Shown here one piece after another: positions 54,008 through 62,381 of a DNA stretch of 64,000 nucleotides (the first letter of the stretch is position 1; every line of letters begins with the position of its first letter). The notes under the pieces were generated by a model. That model saw only the letters and a list, made by a program, of their open reading frames with translations, made no database searches and was not told the DNA's origin. The stretch spans positions 107,682 to 171,681 of the forward strand of contig NZ_PJRS01000017.1 of assembly GCF_002858925.1 (NCBI RefSeq), given 5' to 3'. Source of the stretch: Caulobacter zeae (GTDB lineage: Bacteria > Pseudomonadota > Alphaproteobacteria > Caulobacterales > Caulobacteraceae). A program made the translations under genes and the position numbers.

Positions 54008-54564
54008 GAACGCCCTTCGTCGATACGCACTGGTTGGGTCGCGCCCGCGCGGCCCAGCTTTTCGGAACAATAGCGAAGCCCCTTGATCAGGTGCTTCTCG
54101 ACTGTTGAGACGGACAGACCCATCCGGACCGCTATCTCGCCCGGCGACAGGCTATAAACTTTCCGAAGGGTGAATACACGCCGACATTGTGTCGGCAGTT
54201 CCGATATCGCCTCGCGGAGCTGGCGCAGCTCGTCGCGCGACACCAGCGTGGCTTCGGGGCCGGGCGTCTCGTCCATGCCGCCGATCAGCTCGAAGTCGGC
54301 GACGGCGGTGATGGTCAGCACCTTGCGGCGGCGCAGGCCGTCGAAGGCCACGTTGCGCAGGGTGCGCGAGGCGAAGGCGGCCGGATTGGTGATCTCGCGC
54401 CAGGTCTTGCAGGCGATCACGCGGGTGAAGGCGTCGTGGACCAGATCCTCCGGATCGGTCTCGCCGTCGCGGCAGAACTTGCGCGCATAGGCCAGAAGCC
54501 TGGGCTCCAGGGGCAGGATCTCCCTCCGGAACCAGGCGCGCCGCTCTTCGTCGTCTGCTGTCAT
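53971..54564 (-). CDS. ECF (FecI-type) RNA polymerase sigma factor
   Basis: A 197-residue sigma factor with region 2 (LLAYARKFCRDGETDPEDLV, HDAFTRVIACKTW) and region 4 (LPTQCRRVFTLRKVYSLSPG, VRMGLSVSTVEKHLIKGLRY), plus a basic C-terminal tail. ATG 54564 is favoured over an upstream extension of 42 residues. It is translationally overlapped with fecR and forms a FecI-FecR-receptor surface-signalling unit with the STN receptor. Its target promoter would normally lie upstream of the receptor, in the repeat-rich gap. Confidence 0.93.
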   Translation of the reverse strand: MTADDEERRAWFRREILPLEPRLLAYARKFCRDGETDPEDLVHDAFTRVIACKTWREITNPAAFASRTLRNVAFDGLRRRKVLTITAVADFELIGGMDETPGPEATLVSRDELRQLREAISELPTQCRRVFTLRKVYSLSPGEIAVRMGLSVSTVEKHLIKGLRYCSEKLGRAGATQPVRIDEGRSWAGKRDRDAKR

Positions 54565-54774
54565 CGCCCTCTTCCCCGGCCGGGAACCAACCCCGGCAGC
54601 GCCGTCGTGGCAAGAGGCGAAGGAGCGCCCCGGGCGGCGGGGAGGGCTTATGCGCCCCGTTCCCGCGCCAAGTATTACGAGGCGGGGCAAGGGATTGCGT
54701 GCGAACAGGCGTCGCCGAAAGATTGAGCAGATTTTTTGCGCGGAGCGCTCGCCGGGTGGGCGGCTTTGCTCGCT

Positions 54775-56286
54775 TCAGTCGATCAGTCTTGCAAGCTCGC
54801 CCGCAAGGCGCAGGTCGTCGACGAATTCGGCCCGGGCCCGCTCGCGCGCGTCGGCGTCGGGCAGCCGCAGCAGGAACGACGGGTGATAGGTGACGATCAG
54901 CTGGGCCTGGCCATTGCCTTGATTGGGCAGTTGCAGCGGCCGGCCGCGGTTGTCGCCGACGGCTGTCGCCTTGCCTGTCACCGCCAGGGCCGCCGTCGCG
55001 CCCAGGGCCACGATCACCTGGGGGCGCACCAGCCGCCGCTCGGCGTCCAGCCACCAGCGGCAGGCCTGCACCTCGCCGCGATCGGGGGTCTTGTGGATGC
55101 GCCGCTTGCCGCGCGGCTCGTGCTTGAAGTGCTTGACGGCGTTGGTGACGAAGGCGCGATCGCGCGGCGCGCCGGCCTCTTGCAGCGCCGCGTCGAACAC
55201 CTGGCCGGCGGGGCCGACGAAGGGCAGGCCGGCCAGGTCTTCCTGGTCGCCGGGCTGCTCGCCGACGAACATCAGCGGCGCATGGGCCGCGCCCTGGCCC
55301 GGCACGGCCTGGGTGCAGTTGCGCCAGAGGTCGCAGCGGCGGCAGAGCTGGACGGCCGCGGCGACCTCGTCGAGGCTGGTCGGCAGGTCGCCATTGTAGG
55401 ATCCGTCGCGAGCGTGGCGCAGGGCGGCCTTCAGCACCCGGTCGGGCGGCGGCGAGGGCGCGGCGGCGACCATGGCGGCGGCGCGCGCCTGGGCGGTCTC
55501 GACCAGCTGCGGGATCAGCCGGGCCTCGGGCAGGTTGCGCCAGTACCGCTTGGGCATTTCCTGGCGCATCATCCTCTCGTTCAGCCGGGCGGGGTTGAAG
55601 ATCGAGGCGTAGTAGGTGCGCCAGAGCTCTTCCTGGGCGTCTTCGGAAGGCGCGTCGGCCGGATCTGCGCCGTCCGACACCCTCAGGCTCGCGCCGTCCC
55701 AGGCCACGCAGGCGTCGGGCGTCAGGATCGTCCAGGTCATGTTGGTGAAGCGGCGGGCGAAGAACGGGGCTGCGGCCTCGGTGACGCGATGGGCCGGCTC
55801 GAACCAGGCGGCGTAGGTCTCCGGCTCGGTCTCGACCAGGCGAAAGCGCACGAAGGCGTGCATCTTGTGGATCGCCCGGGCGACGGCCTTCTGCATGTCG
55901 CGGGCCCTGGCGACGTCGGGATCGGCCGGATTGTCGATCAGCCGGGGTTCGCGCTCCAGCCGCCACAGCAGCCGATAGAGCAGGGCGAAACGCTCGCCGG
56001 AGCGGTGAAGCACCACCGAGCGGGCGAGTTCCACGAAGGCGGGCGGCACGGTGAAGTCCCTCCCCCTTGCGGGGAGGGGTTGGGGTGGGGGAGCTGGCTC
56101 TGAATCGGCCATCTCCGCGCCCACACCCCCACCCCCTGACCCCTCCCCGCAAGGGGGAGGGGAGAAGAGGTCTCTTTCCGTCGTCCAAGCGACGGTTTCA
56201 GGCGCCGCGCCCTCTGCGCGCAGCCGGCGGGCCGCGAGCCGCCAGCCGTCGAAGTCGATCTCCGACGAAAGCCGCACCACCCGCAT
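54775..56286 (-). CDS. DUF4130-UdgX fusion: uracil-DNA cross-linking glycosylase
   Basis: A 503-residue two-domain protein. The N-terminal half is DUF4130 (ERFALLYRLLWRLEREPRLI, the HKMHAFVRFRLVE and WTILTPDACVAWDG segments). The C-terminal half is a family 4-like UDG of UdgX type: Fe-S cysteines CRRCDLWRNC, motif GEQPGDQED, and the UdgX-only loop GKRRIHKTP with His398, the residue that in UdgX bonds covalently to abasic DNA. A copy of a GC-rich palindrome (56058-56161) lies in frame and adds about 35 Gly/Pro-rich residues at 43-78. Start and the upstream rSAM stop overlap (TGATG). Confidence 0.93.
   Translation of the reverse strand: MRVVRLSSEIDFDGWRLAARRLRAEGAAPETVAWTTERDLFSPPPCGEGSGGGGVGAEMADSEPAPPPQPLPARGRDFTVPPAFVELARSVVLHRSGERFALLYRLLWRLEREPRLIDNPADPDVARARDMQKAVARAIHKMHAFVRFRLVETEPETYAAWFEPAHRVTEAAAPFFARRFTNMTWTILTPDACVAWDGASLRVSDGADPADAPSEDAQEELWRTYYASIFNPARLNERMMRQEMPKRYWRNLPEARLIPQLVETAQARAAAMVAAAPSPPPDRVLKAALRHARDGSYNGDLPTSLDEVAAAVQLCRRCDLWRNCTQAVPGQGAAHAPLMFVGEQPGDQEDLAGLPFVGPAGQVFDAALQEAGAPRDRAFVTNAVKHFKHEPRGKRRIHKTPDRGEVQACRWWLDAERRLVRPQVIVALGATAALAVTGKATAVGDNRGRPLQLPNQGNGQAQLIVTYHPSFLLRLPDADARERARAEFVDDLRLAGELARLID
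56058..56161. repeat. GC-rich palindromic repeat inside the UdgX coding sequence
   Basis: Arms 56058-56090 and 56126-56161 are inverted, both with CCCTCCCC / GGGGAGGG hairpins, about 104 bp overall. It is related to the CCTCCCCC elements at 52.2-53.0 kb and is translated in frame in the udgX gene. Confidence 0.9.
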
Positions 56287-57506
56287 CAGAACAGGCTCAG
56301 CTGGGCGGGTTCGACGAGGCGGGCCTTCAGGTGCTCGCCGTCAGTGGCCGCGCCCGGCGTCCAGCCCTCGGCGACGACGAAGGCCCTGGCGCGCTTGACC
56401 ACCGCGCCCACGCGCTTGAGGTCGTCGACGGTCAGCCGCGCCTGCCTGCGGGCCGCAAGGATGCGGTCGACCGCCTTGGCGCCCAGGCCCGGCACGCGCA
56501 GCAGGGTCTCGCGGTCGGCGGCGTTGACGTCGACCGGGAACCTGTCGCGGTTTCGCAGCGCCCAGGCGGTCTTGGGATCGACCGACAGGTCCAGGTCCTG
56601 GCCCTGTCCGATGATCTCAGGCTGGGCGAAGCCGTAGAACCGCATCAGCCAGTCGGCCTGGTATAGGCGGTGTTCGCGCAGCAGGGGCGGGCGGGCCGAG
56701 GGCAGGCGGTGGCTGGCGTCCGGGATCGGGCTGAAGGCCGAATAGTAGACGCGGCTGAGGCGATAGGCGCCGTACAGCGAGGCGCTGCGGGCCAGGATGT
56801 CGCCGTCCTTGGCCGCGTCGGCGCCGACGATCAGCTGGGTCGACTGGCTGCGGGCGAAGCTCTTGCGCGGCGCCTTGCGGGCCGGCTCGGCCTTGTCCTC
56901 GATCGCCAGCCGCATGCGGCCCATGGCCCGCTTGATGTCGCCGACGTCCTTTTCCGGGGCCAGGGATTTCAGGCTGTCGTCACGCGGCAGTTCGATGTTG
57001 ATCGACACCCGATCGGCATAGAGGCCGGCCTGTGTCGCCAGTTCCGGCGAGGCCTCGGGGATGAGTTTCAGGTGGATGTAGCCTCGAAAGTCGTGGTCCA
57101 GCCGCAGGCTTTTGGCGATGCGGACCATCTCTTCCATGGTGTAGTCGCCGCTCTGGATCACCCCCGACGAGAGGAACAGGCCCTCGATGTAGTTGCGCTT
57201 GTAGAAGTTGAGGGTGAGGTCGACGACCTCCTTGACCGAAAACCGCGCCCGGGGCGTGTTCGACGACACCCGGTTGATGCAGTAGGCGCAGTCGTAGATG
57301 CAGAAGTTGGTCAGCAGGATCTTCAGGAGGCTGATGCAGCGTCCGTCCGGGGCGTAGGCGTGGCAGATGCCCATGCCCTCGGTGGAGCCCACGCCCTGGC
57401 CGCCGACGGAGTCGCGTTTTTCGCCTCCCGAGGAGGCGCAGGAAGCGTCGTACTTGGCGGCGTCGGCGAGGATGGCGAGCTTGCGGCGGATATCGAGAAC
57501 GGCCAT
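56286..57506 (-). CDS. Radical SAM protein of UdgX-linked DNA modification/repair
   Basis: A 406-residue protein. The radical SAM cluster is CxxxCxxC in TNFCIYDCAYCINR (Cys69, Cys73, Cys76). GICHAYAPDGRCISLLKILL precedes it, the barrel continues through GLFLSSGVIQSGDYTMEEMV, and a C-terminal helix-hairpin-helix (FPVDVNAADRETLLRVPGLG, AKAVDRILAAR) suggests DNA binding. This is the rSAM family genetically linked to UDG/DUF4130 proteins. No target base or product is assigned as far as I know. ATG 57506 gives AVLDIRRKLAILADAAKYD; udgX follows overlapping by one base. Confidence 0.92.
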   Translation of the reverse strand: MAVLDIRRKLAILADAAKYDASCASSGGEKRDSVGGQGVGSTEGMGICHAYAPDGRCISLLKILLTNFCIYDCAYCINRVSSNTPRARFSVKEVVDLTLNFYKRNYIEGLFLSSGVIQSGDYTMEEMVRIAKSLRLDHDFRGYIHLKLIPEASPELATQAGLYADRVSINIELPRDDSLKSLAPEKDVGDIKRAMGRMRLAIEDKAEPARKAPRKSFARSQSTQLIVGADAAKDGDILARSASLYGAYRLSRVYYSAFSPIPDASHRLPSARPPLLREHRLYQADWLMRFYGFAQPEIIGQGQDLDLSVDPKTAWALRNRDRFPVDVNAADRETLLRVPGLGAKAVDRILAARRQARLTVDDLKRVGAVVKRARAFVVAEGWTPGAATDGEHLKARLVEPAQLSLF

Positions 57507-57617
57507 CCGCACAGTCTATAGTTCTTATTTTGTTCCGTCGAGTTGCGTGGTGTCGCACCTTGTGCGGAACCGGGGCGAGGCCTCGCGCGATCCCCTTGCA
57601 GGCAACGGAGACCTGCC

Positions 57618-57911
57618 ATGGCGCGCCGCAAGGAAGACTGGCCCTCGACGATGCTGGACGCCTGGGCCCTGGGCATGGAGGCCTCGACCGTCATCGGCCT
57701 GCGGACCATGGTCCTGGCGGGCGGCGGGGCCAAGGCCCAGGCCGAGGCGGTGCGCATGACCACCGAGAAGATGGCCGCCGCCGCCGACATCGGCCTGAAG
57801 TTCTGGACCGGCGGCCTGCCCCAGGCGCCCGACGCGGCGACCCGGGCGGTGGTCAAGCACTACCGCGCCAAGGTGCGGGCCAACCGCAAGCGGTTGGGCG
57901 GGGGCAGGTAG
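57618..57911 (+). CDS. Small basic conserved hypothetical protein
   Basis: A 97-residue protein: RRKEDWPSTMLDAWALGMEA, a central GLRTMVLAGGGAKAQAEAVR and a basic end KHYRAKVRANRKRLGGGR. Its Ala-rich amphipathic helix and basic tail recall phasin-like small proteins, but the similarity is too weak to name. The ATG at 57618 has ACGGAGA upstream. It is divergent from the radical SAM gene by 111 bp. Confidence 0.68.
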   Translation: MARRKEDWPSTMLDAWALGMEASTVIGLRTMVLAGGGAKAQAEAVRMTTEKMAAAADIGLKFWTGGLPQAPDAATRAVVKHYRAKVRANRKRLGGGR

Positions 57912-58041
57912 AGGCGGCCGAGTTTGATCTTCCATGCGGCGCCATTTGACGCTGCAGAGCGGCGGCTCACCTAGGGCTCATGGCCGACGAGCCACCGCTC
58001 TCCCGGCGTTGTCAGGCGACGATCGCATCGCTTCTGGCGTC

Positions 58042-60072
58042 TCAGGTCTCCGGAGCAGACGCACAGGGCACGTCGCTAGCGGTCCAGTCGATGTCATAGG
58101 TCGCGGGGACGCTCGCTCCATCCCCCACGCCGCTCTTGCCCGTCGCCGAGGGGCGATAGAAGATCCAGCCCATGCTGTTGTCGAACGCGGGGATCCTGTC
58201 GTTGTCGCGCTGGGCGGCGGCGGAAGTGATCTCCGGCTGCTCGATGCGCGATCCGCGGATCATGCGAATTGCGCCCTCACGCAGCTCCCAAGCCCGATGA
58301 TAGTTGCGACCAAAGATGCGCGTGTCGTAGCTCTTCTCGGAAGACCATTGGTTCGGCTTGGTCGAGCTCGGCAGCCGCACCGTCGTGACGTGGCAGCTGT
58401 ATTCCGGCTTGGTGTAGAACGGCACATCCTTGTGATCGATCCTGACCCGTCGCTCCGGAGGGTTGAACCCGCCCCCAGGAAGCGCCAGGGACTTCTTCCC
58501 GGAGCCGTCATCCTCCCAATCCACGGCCGCCGTGCCGCTGATCGTCAGGATGCTTGCGCCCGCCTTTTGGTCATAGCGCCACTTGACGTCGTCGATCGTT
58601 TGCCAAGCGCCGCCAGTTACGCCTTGGCGAAAGAGCTCAAGTAGCTGTCCTTCGCTTACCGCGGAAAACTGCACTTGCTGTTCCAGGGCGGGCACGCCCC
58701 GGACGATTTCGGTGGAGACGATCCGCGCCGGCTTGTCGAAACCCGCGCGCGCGTCGATCTCGAACAGGCTGATCTCCCCGGGCGCCGCGGCTGGACGCCA
58801 TTCCATTCGCTCCAGATCGCCGCCCTGCGCGGTCACGGGCAGGACCCATCTAAACGGGAAGATAGGCTCCGAGCTGGGCGAAGCCACCGGCGGCAGGGTG
58901 CCGTCCAGCCAGTAGACCTTGCCGTCGATCCGCGCGCGTATGAGCACATGGTCGAACAGCTGGAGGATGGGCAGACGCTGATCGAAGCCGTCGTCGACCC
59001 CGTTGGAGTTCACGAGAACGGCTTCGGCGTCGATGCCCAGCTCATGCAGCAGGGCCAGCAGGAGTACGGTCTTCCCTTTGCAGTCCCCATAGCGGCGGCG
59101 CCAGGTTTCATCGGCGGAGGCGGGAACCAGATTGCCGCCATTGAGACCCACATAGATGTATCGCACGTTCTGCTGAACCAGCTTCAGCGCCGCGCTGGCG
59201 CGATCAAGCTGGCTCTCGTTGGCCGAGCGAAGGCGGGCGGCTTCGAGCTTGAGAGAGGATTCCGGGGCGAGGGTCGACGCCTTCGCGTACAGTGGCGCAA
59301 AGTGGCGTGAAAGAGCAGGCCAGTCGTGGAAATCGCTGTACTCCACGACGCGCTGCCACTGGTAGCGGATCGGCGCATCATTCGGCGCGGTCTGTAGGCG
59401 CGGATTGTCGAACTGGAAGTGGATCGCCCGTTCGCTGCTCTGCATGGCCGCGGTCATGTCGGCGGTCATCTTGAGGTCGGGCTTGTGCCCTTCGTCCCAG
59501 CTCAATCCGAGGCGATATCGGCCCGGCTGCGGACTGGGTCCAAGCAGGAGCAGGCCGGACTCATTGGTCCCGAGGGCAGGGCTGTGCTGGAACGTCGTCA
59601 GTTCGACCTCCAGCTCGTCGCCAACCCGAAGGTCGGGAACACGGAGAACCGCCGTCAGCGTCCCGTCCAGCTTGGCCTGCTCGAGTTGATCCTCGCGCCG
59701 CAGGATTTCGAAGGTGGCGTTTTTCAGAACATCGGTGGCTTGCTCGTCGCGAAACACCTTGATGCCATGGATAATCGGCGCGCTGGCCGATGGATCCCAG
59801 GCGATCGAGATATTGCCGAGCTGCAGGGCGCTGGACTGGAGGATCTTGACGCGATAGCCGATATACTGCGCCTGGCCTTGATCGCTCAGATGAATTTCCG
59901 CGTCCTGGCGACGGAAGAACACCGACCCGGTGGCGGTCTCCGGCACGGGCATGAGCGAGGATGCGACCGCCCAGGCCGGGGCAGGGCCCCGCCTGACCTC
60001 TTGTGACTGTGCGAAGGCTGGCGTGGCGATGAACACGCAGGCCGAAACCAACAACGAAACTTTCAAAGCCAT
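58042..60072 (-). CDS. DUF3857 / transglutaminase-like protein, exported
   Basis: A 676-residue protein with signal peptide (cleavage after PAFA, about residue 21). DUF3857 lies at about 50-220, then a transglutaminase-like domain with a complete triad: Cys331 in RRRYGDCKGKTVLLLALLHE, His375 in FDHVLIRARI and Asp390 in YWLDGT. A C-terminal beta-rich part (DUF2569-like position) follows. Members are uncharacterised periplasmic proteins. Codon use in this gene is less GC-biased than its neighbours, hinting at transfer. ATG 60072 is preceded by AGGGGGTG. Confidence 0.9.
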   Translation of the reverse strand: MALKVSLLVSACVFIATPAFAQSQEVRRGPAPAWAVASSLMPVPETATGSVFFRRQDAEIHLSDQGQAQYIGYRVKILQSSALQLGNISIAWDPSASAPIIHGIKVFRDEQATDVLKNATFEILRREDQLEQAKLDGTLTAVLRVPDLRVGDELEVELTTFQHSPALGTNESGLLLLGPSPQPGRYRLGLSWDEGHKPDLKMTADMTAAMQSSERAIHFQFDNPRLQTAPNDAPIRYQWQRVVEYSDFHDWPALSRHFAPLYAKASTLAPESSLKLEAARLRSANESQLDRASAALKLVQQNVRYIYVGLNGGNLVPASADETWRRRYGDCKGKTVLLLALLHELGIDAEAVLVNSNGVDDGFDQRLPILQLFDHVLIRARIDGKVYWLDGTLPPVASPSSEPIFPFRWVLPVTAQGGDLERMEWRPAAAPGEISLFEIDARAGFDKPARIVSTEIVRGVPALEQQVQFSAVSEGQLLELFRQGVTGGAWQTIDDVKWRYDQKAGASILTISGTAAVDWEDDGSGKKSLALPGGGFNPPERRVRIDHKDVPFYTKPEYSCHVTTVRLPSSTKPNQWSSEKSYDTRIFGRNYHRAWELREGAIRMIRGSRIEQPEITSAAAQRDNDRIPAFDNSMGWIFYRPSATGKSGVGDGASVPATYDIDWTASDVPCASAPET

Positions 60073-60351
60073 AAGCACCCCCTGCCGGACTAATGCGGCA
60101 GGACAGCCAAGCTTTCAAGGCGCCTGCTTTCGTCCCGTCATCCGCAGGTCTCGCCGGCTTCACCTTCCGTGAGGAAGAAGGGCCAAGTGTTCGTCGCCTA
60201 ACCTTCGCGCACCTTCTCGGGGCGGGCTTGGCGCGGTCACTTCGCGCCTGTAGTTCGGCAGCGCGTTACCTGACCTGTCCGATGTCAGAAGTGATGTCGG
60301 CTGAGGATTTCACCGCTACGGCGGGAGCGACGCGAAGGCGTGGAGGCGAAT

Positions 60352-61296
60352 TCACCCGCCCGCCAGCCGTGCATAGGCCTCGCGCGCCCGGCCCGAGCGC
60401 ACGAACACCCGGGTGATACGCTTGTCGACGCCCTGGATCAGGTCGGCGAAGTGGTCGCTGGCGGCTTCGATATCGGCGGCGGTCAGGTGGTCCTGGAAGT
60501 CCAGGGTGACGCCGAGCAGGATTTCCTGGGGCCCTAGGTGCATGCTCAGCACTTCGGCGACGCTGTCGATGCGCGGGTCGGCCTCAAGGACCTTGCGCAC
60601 CTCCGCCACGATGCGCGGGGAGGCGGCCTCGCCGGTCAGCAGGCTGCGGGTCTCGTTGGCCAGGAAGACGGCGACCACGACCAGCAGCACGCCGATCGCC
60701 ACCGAGGCCGCGCCGTCGGCCCAGGCCAAGCCCAGCACCGCGCCCGCCACGCCGAGGGCGGCGATGGCCAGGCCCGCCAGGGCCGCGCCGTCTTCCAGAA
60801 GCACTGCGAAGATCGACGGGTCCTTGCTGCGGCGGATGGCGGCGAAGAACGGGGCGTCGCCGCGCAGGGTCTTGAACTCGCGCAGGGCCACCAGGAACGA
60901 GCCCCCCTCGAAGACGGCCGCCAGGCCCAGCACGACGAAGTTGATCCACGGCCGGTCGATGACTTCTGGCGCGCGGATCTTGATGATCCCCTCGTAGATC
61001 GAGAAGGCCCCGCCTAGGGCGAAGATCATCAGCGCCACCACGAACGACCAGAAATAGACCTCCATGCCGTAGCCGAACGGATGGCTGGCGCTGGGCTTCT
61101 TGCGGGCGCGGGCCAGGCCCAGCAGCAGCAGGCCCTGGTTGCCGGTGTCGACGCTGGAGTGGATGGCCTCGGTCAGCATCGCCGACGAGCCGGTCAGGGC
61201 GAAGGCGACGAACTTGGTCGCGGCGATGGCCAGGTTGCCGGCCAGGGCCGCGTAGACGACCACATGGGCGCTGCTTCTGTTCGCGGTCGAGGCCAT
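60352..61296 (-). CDS. Cation diffusion facilitator (CDF) metal transporter
   Basis: A 314-residue inner-membrane divalent metal exporter. Five to six membrane helices; the metal-site region AMLTEAIHSSVDTGNQGLLL (His, Asp) and KPSASHPFGYGMEVYFWSFV with HP and E are seen. A cytoplasmic C-terminal domain (RKVLEADPRIDSVAEVLSMH) follows. Likely Zn/Co/Fe/Mn; the exact ion is not decidable. It is divergent from the DUF808 gene with 136 bp between. Confidence 0.93.
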   Translation of the reverse strand: MASTANRSSAHVVVYAALAGNLAIAATKFVAFALTGSSAMLTEAIHSSVDTGNQGLLLLGLARARKKPSASHPFGYGMEVYFWSFVVALMIFALGGAFSIYEGIIKIRAPEVIDRPWINFVVLGLAAVFEGGSFLVALREFKTLRGDAPFFAAIRRSKDPSIFAVLLEDGAALAGLAIAALGVAGAVLGLAWADGAASVAIGVLLVVVAVFLANETRSLLTGEAASPRIVAEVRKVLEADPRIDSVAEVLSMHLGPQEILLGVTLDFQDHLTAADIEAASDHFADLIQGVDKRITRVFVRSGRAREAYARLAGG

Positions 61297-61432
61297 GGTG
61301 CGGCAACGCGGCCTTGGCGCGCGCGTTCCTCCCCCGATCGCGGTCCGCGCTCTTTACCCGCGCCCGGCGAGCCCTTACGCAGGGCGCTCTTCTCGGCCGC
61401 GTGGGGCGGCCGAATCCACGCAAGGTCCTTTC

Positions 61433-62371
61433 ATGCCCTCGGGTCTCGTCGCGCTTCTGGATGACGTCGCCGGCATCGCCAAGATCGCCGCCGCCTCGGT
61501 CGACGACATCGGCGCCGCCGCCGGCAAGGCGGGGACCAAGGCCGTGGGCGTGGTCGTCGACGACGCCGCCGTGACCCCCGGCTACGCCATGGGCTTCACG
61601 CCCGACCGCGAGCTGCCGATCGTCGCCAAGATCGCCGTCGGCTCACTGCGCAACAAGCTCTTGTTCCTGTTGCCCGGCGCCCTGGCGCTGAGCGCCTTCG
61701 CGCCGTGGGCGGTGACGCCGATCCTGATGCTGGGCGGCGCCTACCTGGCCTTCGAGGCCACCGAGAAGATCATCGAGATGTTCGTCCCCCACGGGGACGA
61801 GGTGGCGACCGACGAGCTGGCGCTCAGCGGGCCGGAACTGGAAAAGCAGAAGGTCGCCGGCGCCATCCGCACCGACCTGATCCTGTCGGCCGAGATCATG
61901 GCCATCGCCCTGGCCGACGTCAGCGACAAGCCGCTGGCGATCCAGGCCGCCGCCCTGGCCCTGGTCGGGGTGGTGATCACCATCCTGGTCTACGGCGTCG
62001 TCGCCCTGATCGTGAAGATGGACGACATCGGCCTGCACATGGCCAAGAGCCCGCGCGCGCCCACCCGGAAGTTCGGCCGCGGCCTGGTGAAAGCCATGCC
62101 GGTGGCCATGAGCAGCCTGGCCTATGTCGGCACCGCGGCCATGCTGTGGGTCGGCGGCGGCATCATCGTGCACGGCCTGCACCACTTCCACCTGACGCCC
62201 ATTCCGGGCTGGGTCGAGGGGCTCCAGCACTGGGCCGGCCAGGTCCCGGCCATCGGTCCGGTCACCGGCTGGCTGGCCATGGCGATCGGCTCAGCCATCG
62301 TCGGCCTTGTTGTCGGCGGGATCATCGCCGGCGTGCTGCACTTCATTCCGCGCAAGAAGGCGGCGCACTAG
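61433..62371 (+). CDS. DUF808 family membrane protein
   Basis: A 312-residue inner-membrane protein of the DUF808 (YedI) family. LVALLDDVAGIAKIAAASVD is the family N-terminus; DDAAVTPGYAMGFTPDRELP follows and the rest has five to six membrane helices ending VVGGIIAGVLHFIPRKKAAH. Function unknown. ATG 61433 was chosen because it gives the family N-terminus. The next gene starts 10 bases after its stop. Confidence 0.92.
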   Translation: MPSGLVALLDDVAGIAKIAAASVDDIGAAAGKAGTKAVGVVVDDAAVTPGYAMGFTPDRELPIVAKIAVGSLRNKLLFLLPGALALSAFAPWAVTPILMLGGAYLAFEATEKIIEMFVPHGDEVATDELALSGPELEKQKVAGAIRTDLILSAEIMAIALADVSDKPLAIQAAALALVGVVITILVYGVVALIVKMDDIGLHMAKSPRAPTRKFGRGLVKAMPVAMSSLAYVGTAAMLWVGGGIIVHGLHHFHLTPIPGWVEGLQHWAGQVPAIGPVTGWLAMAIGSAIVGLVVGGIIAGVLHFIPRKKAAH

Positions 62372-62381
62372 GAGAGGGCGG

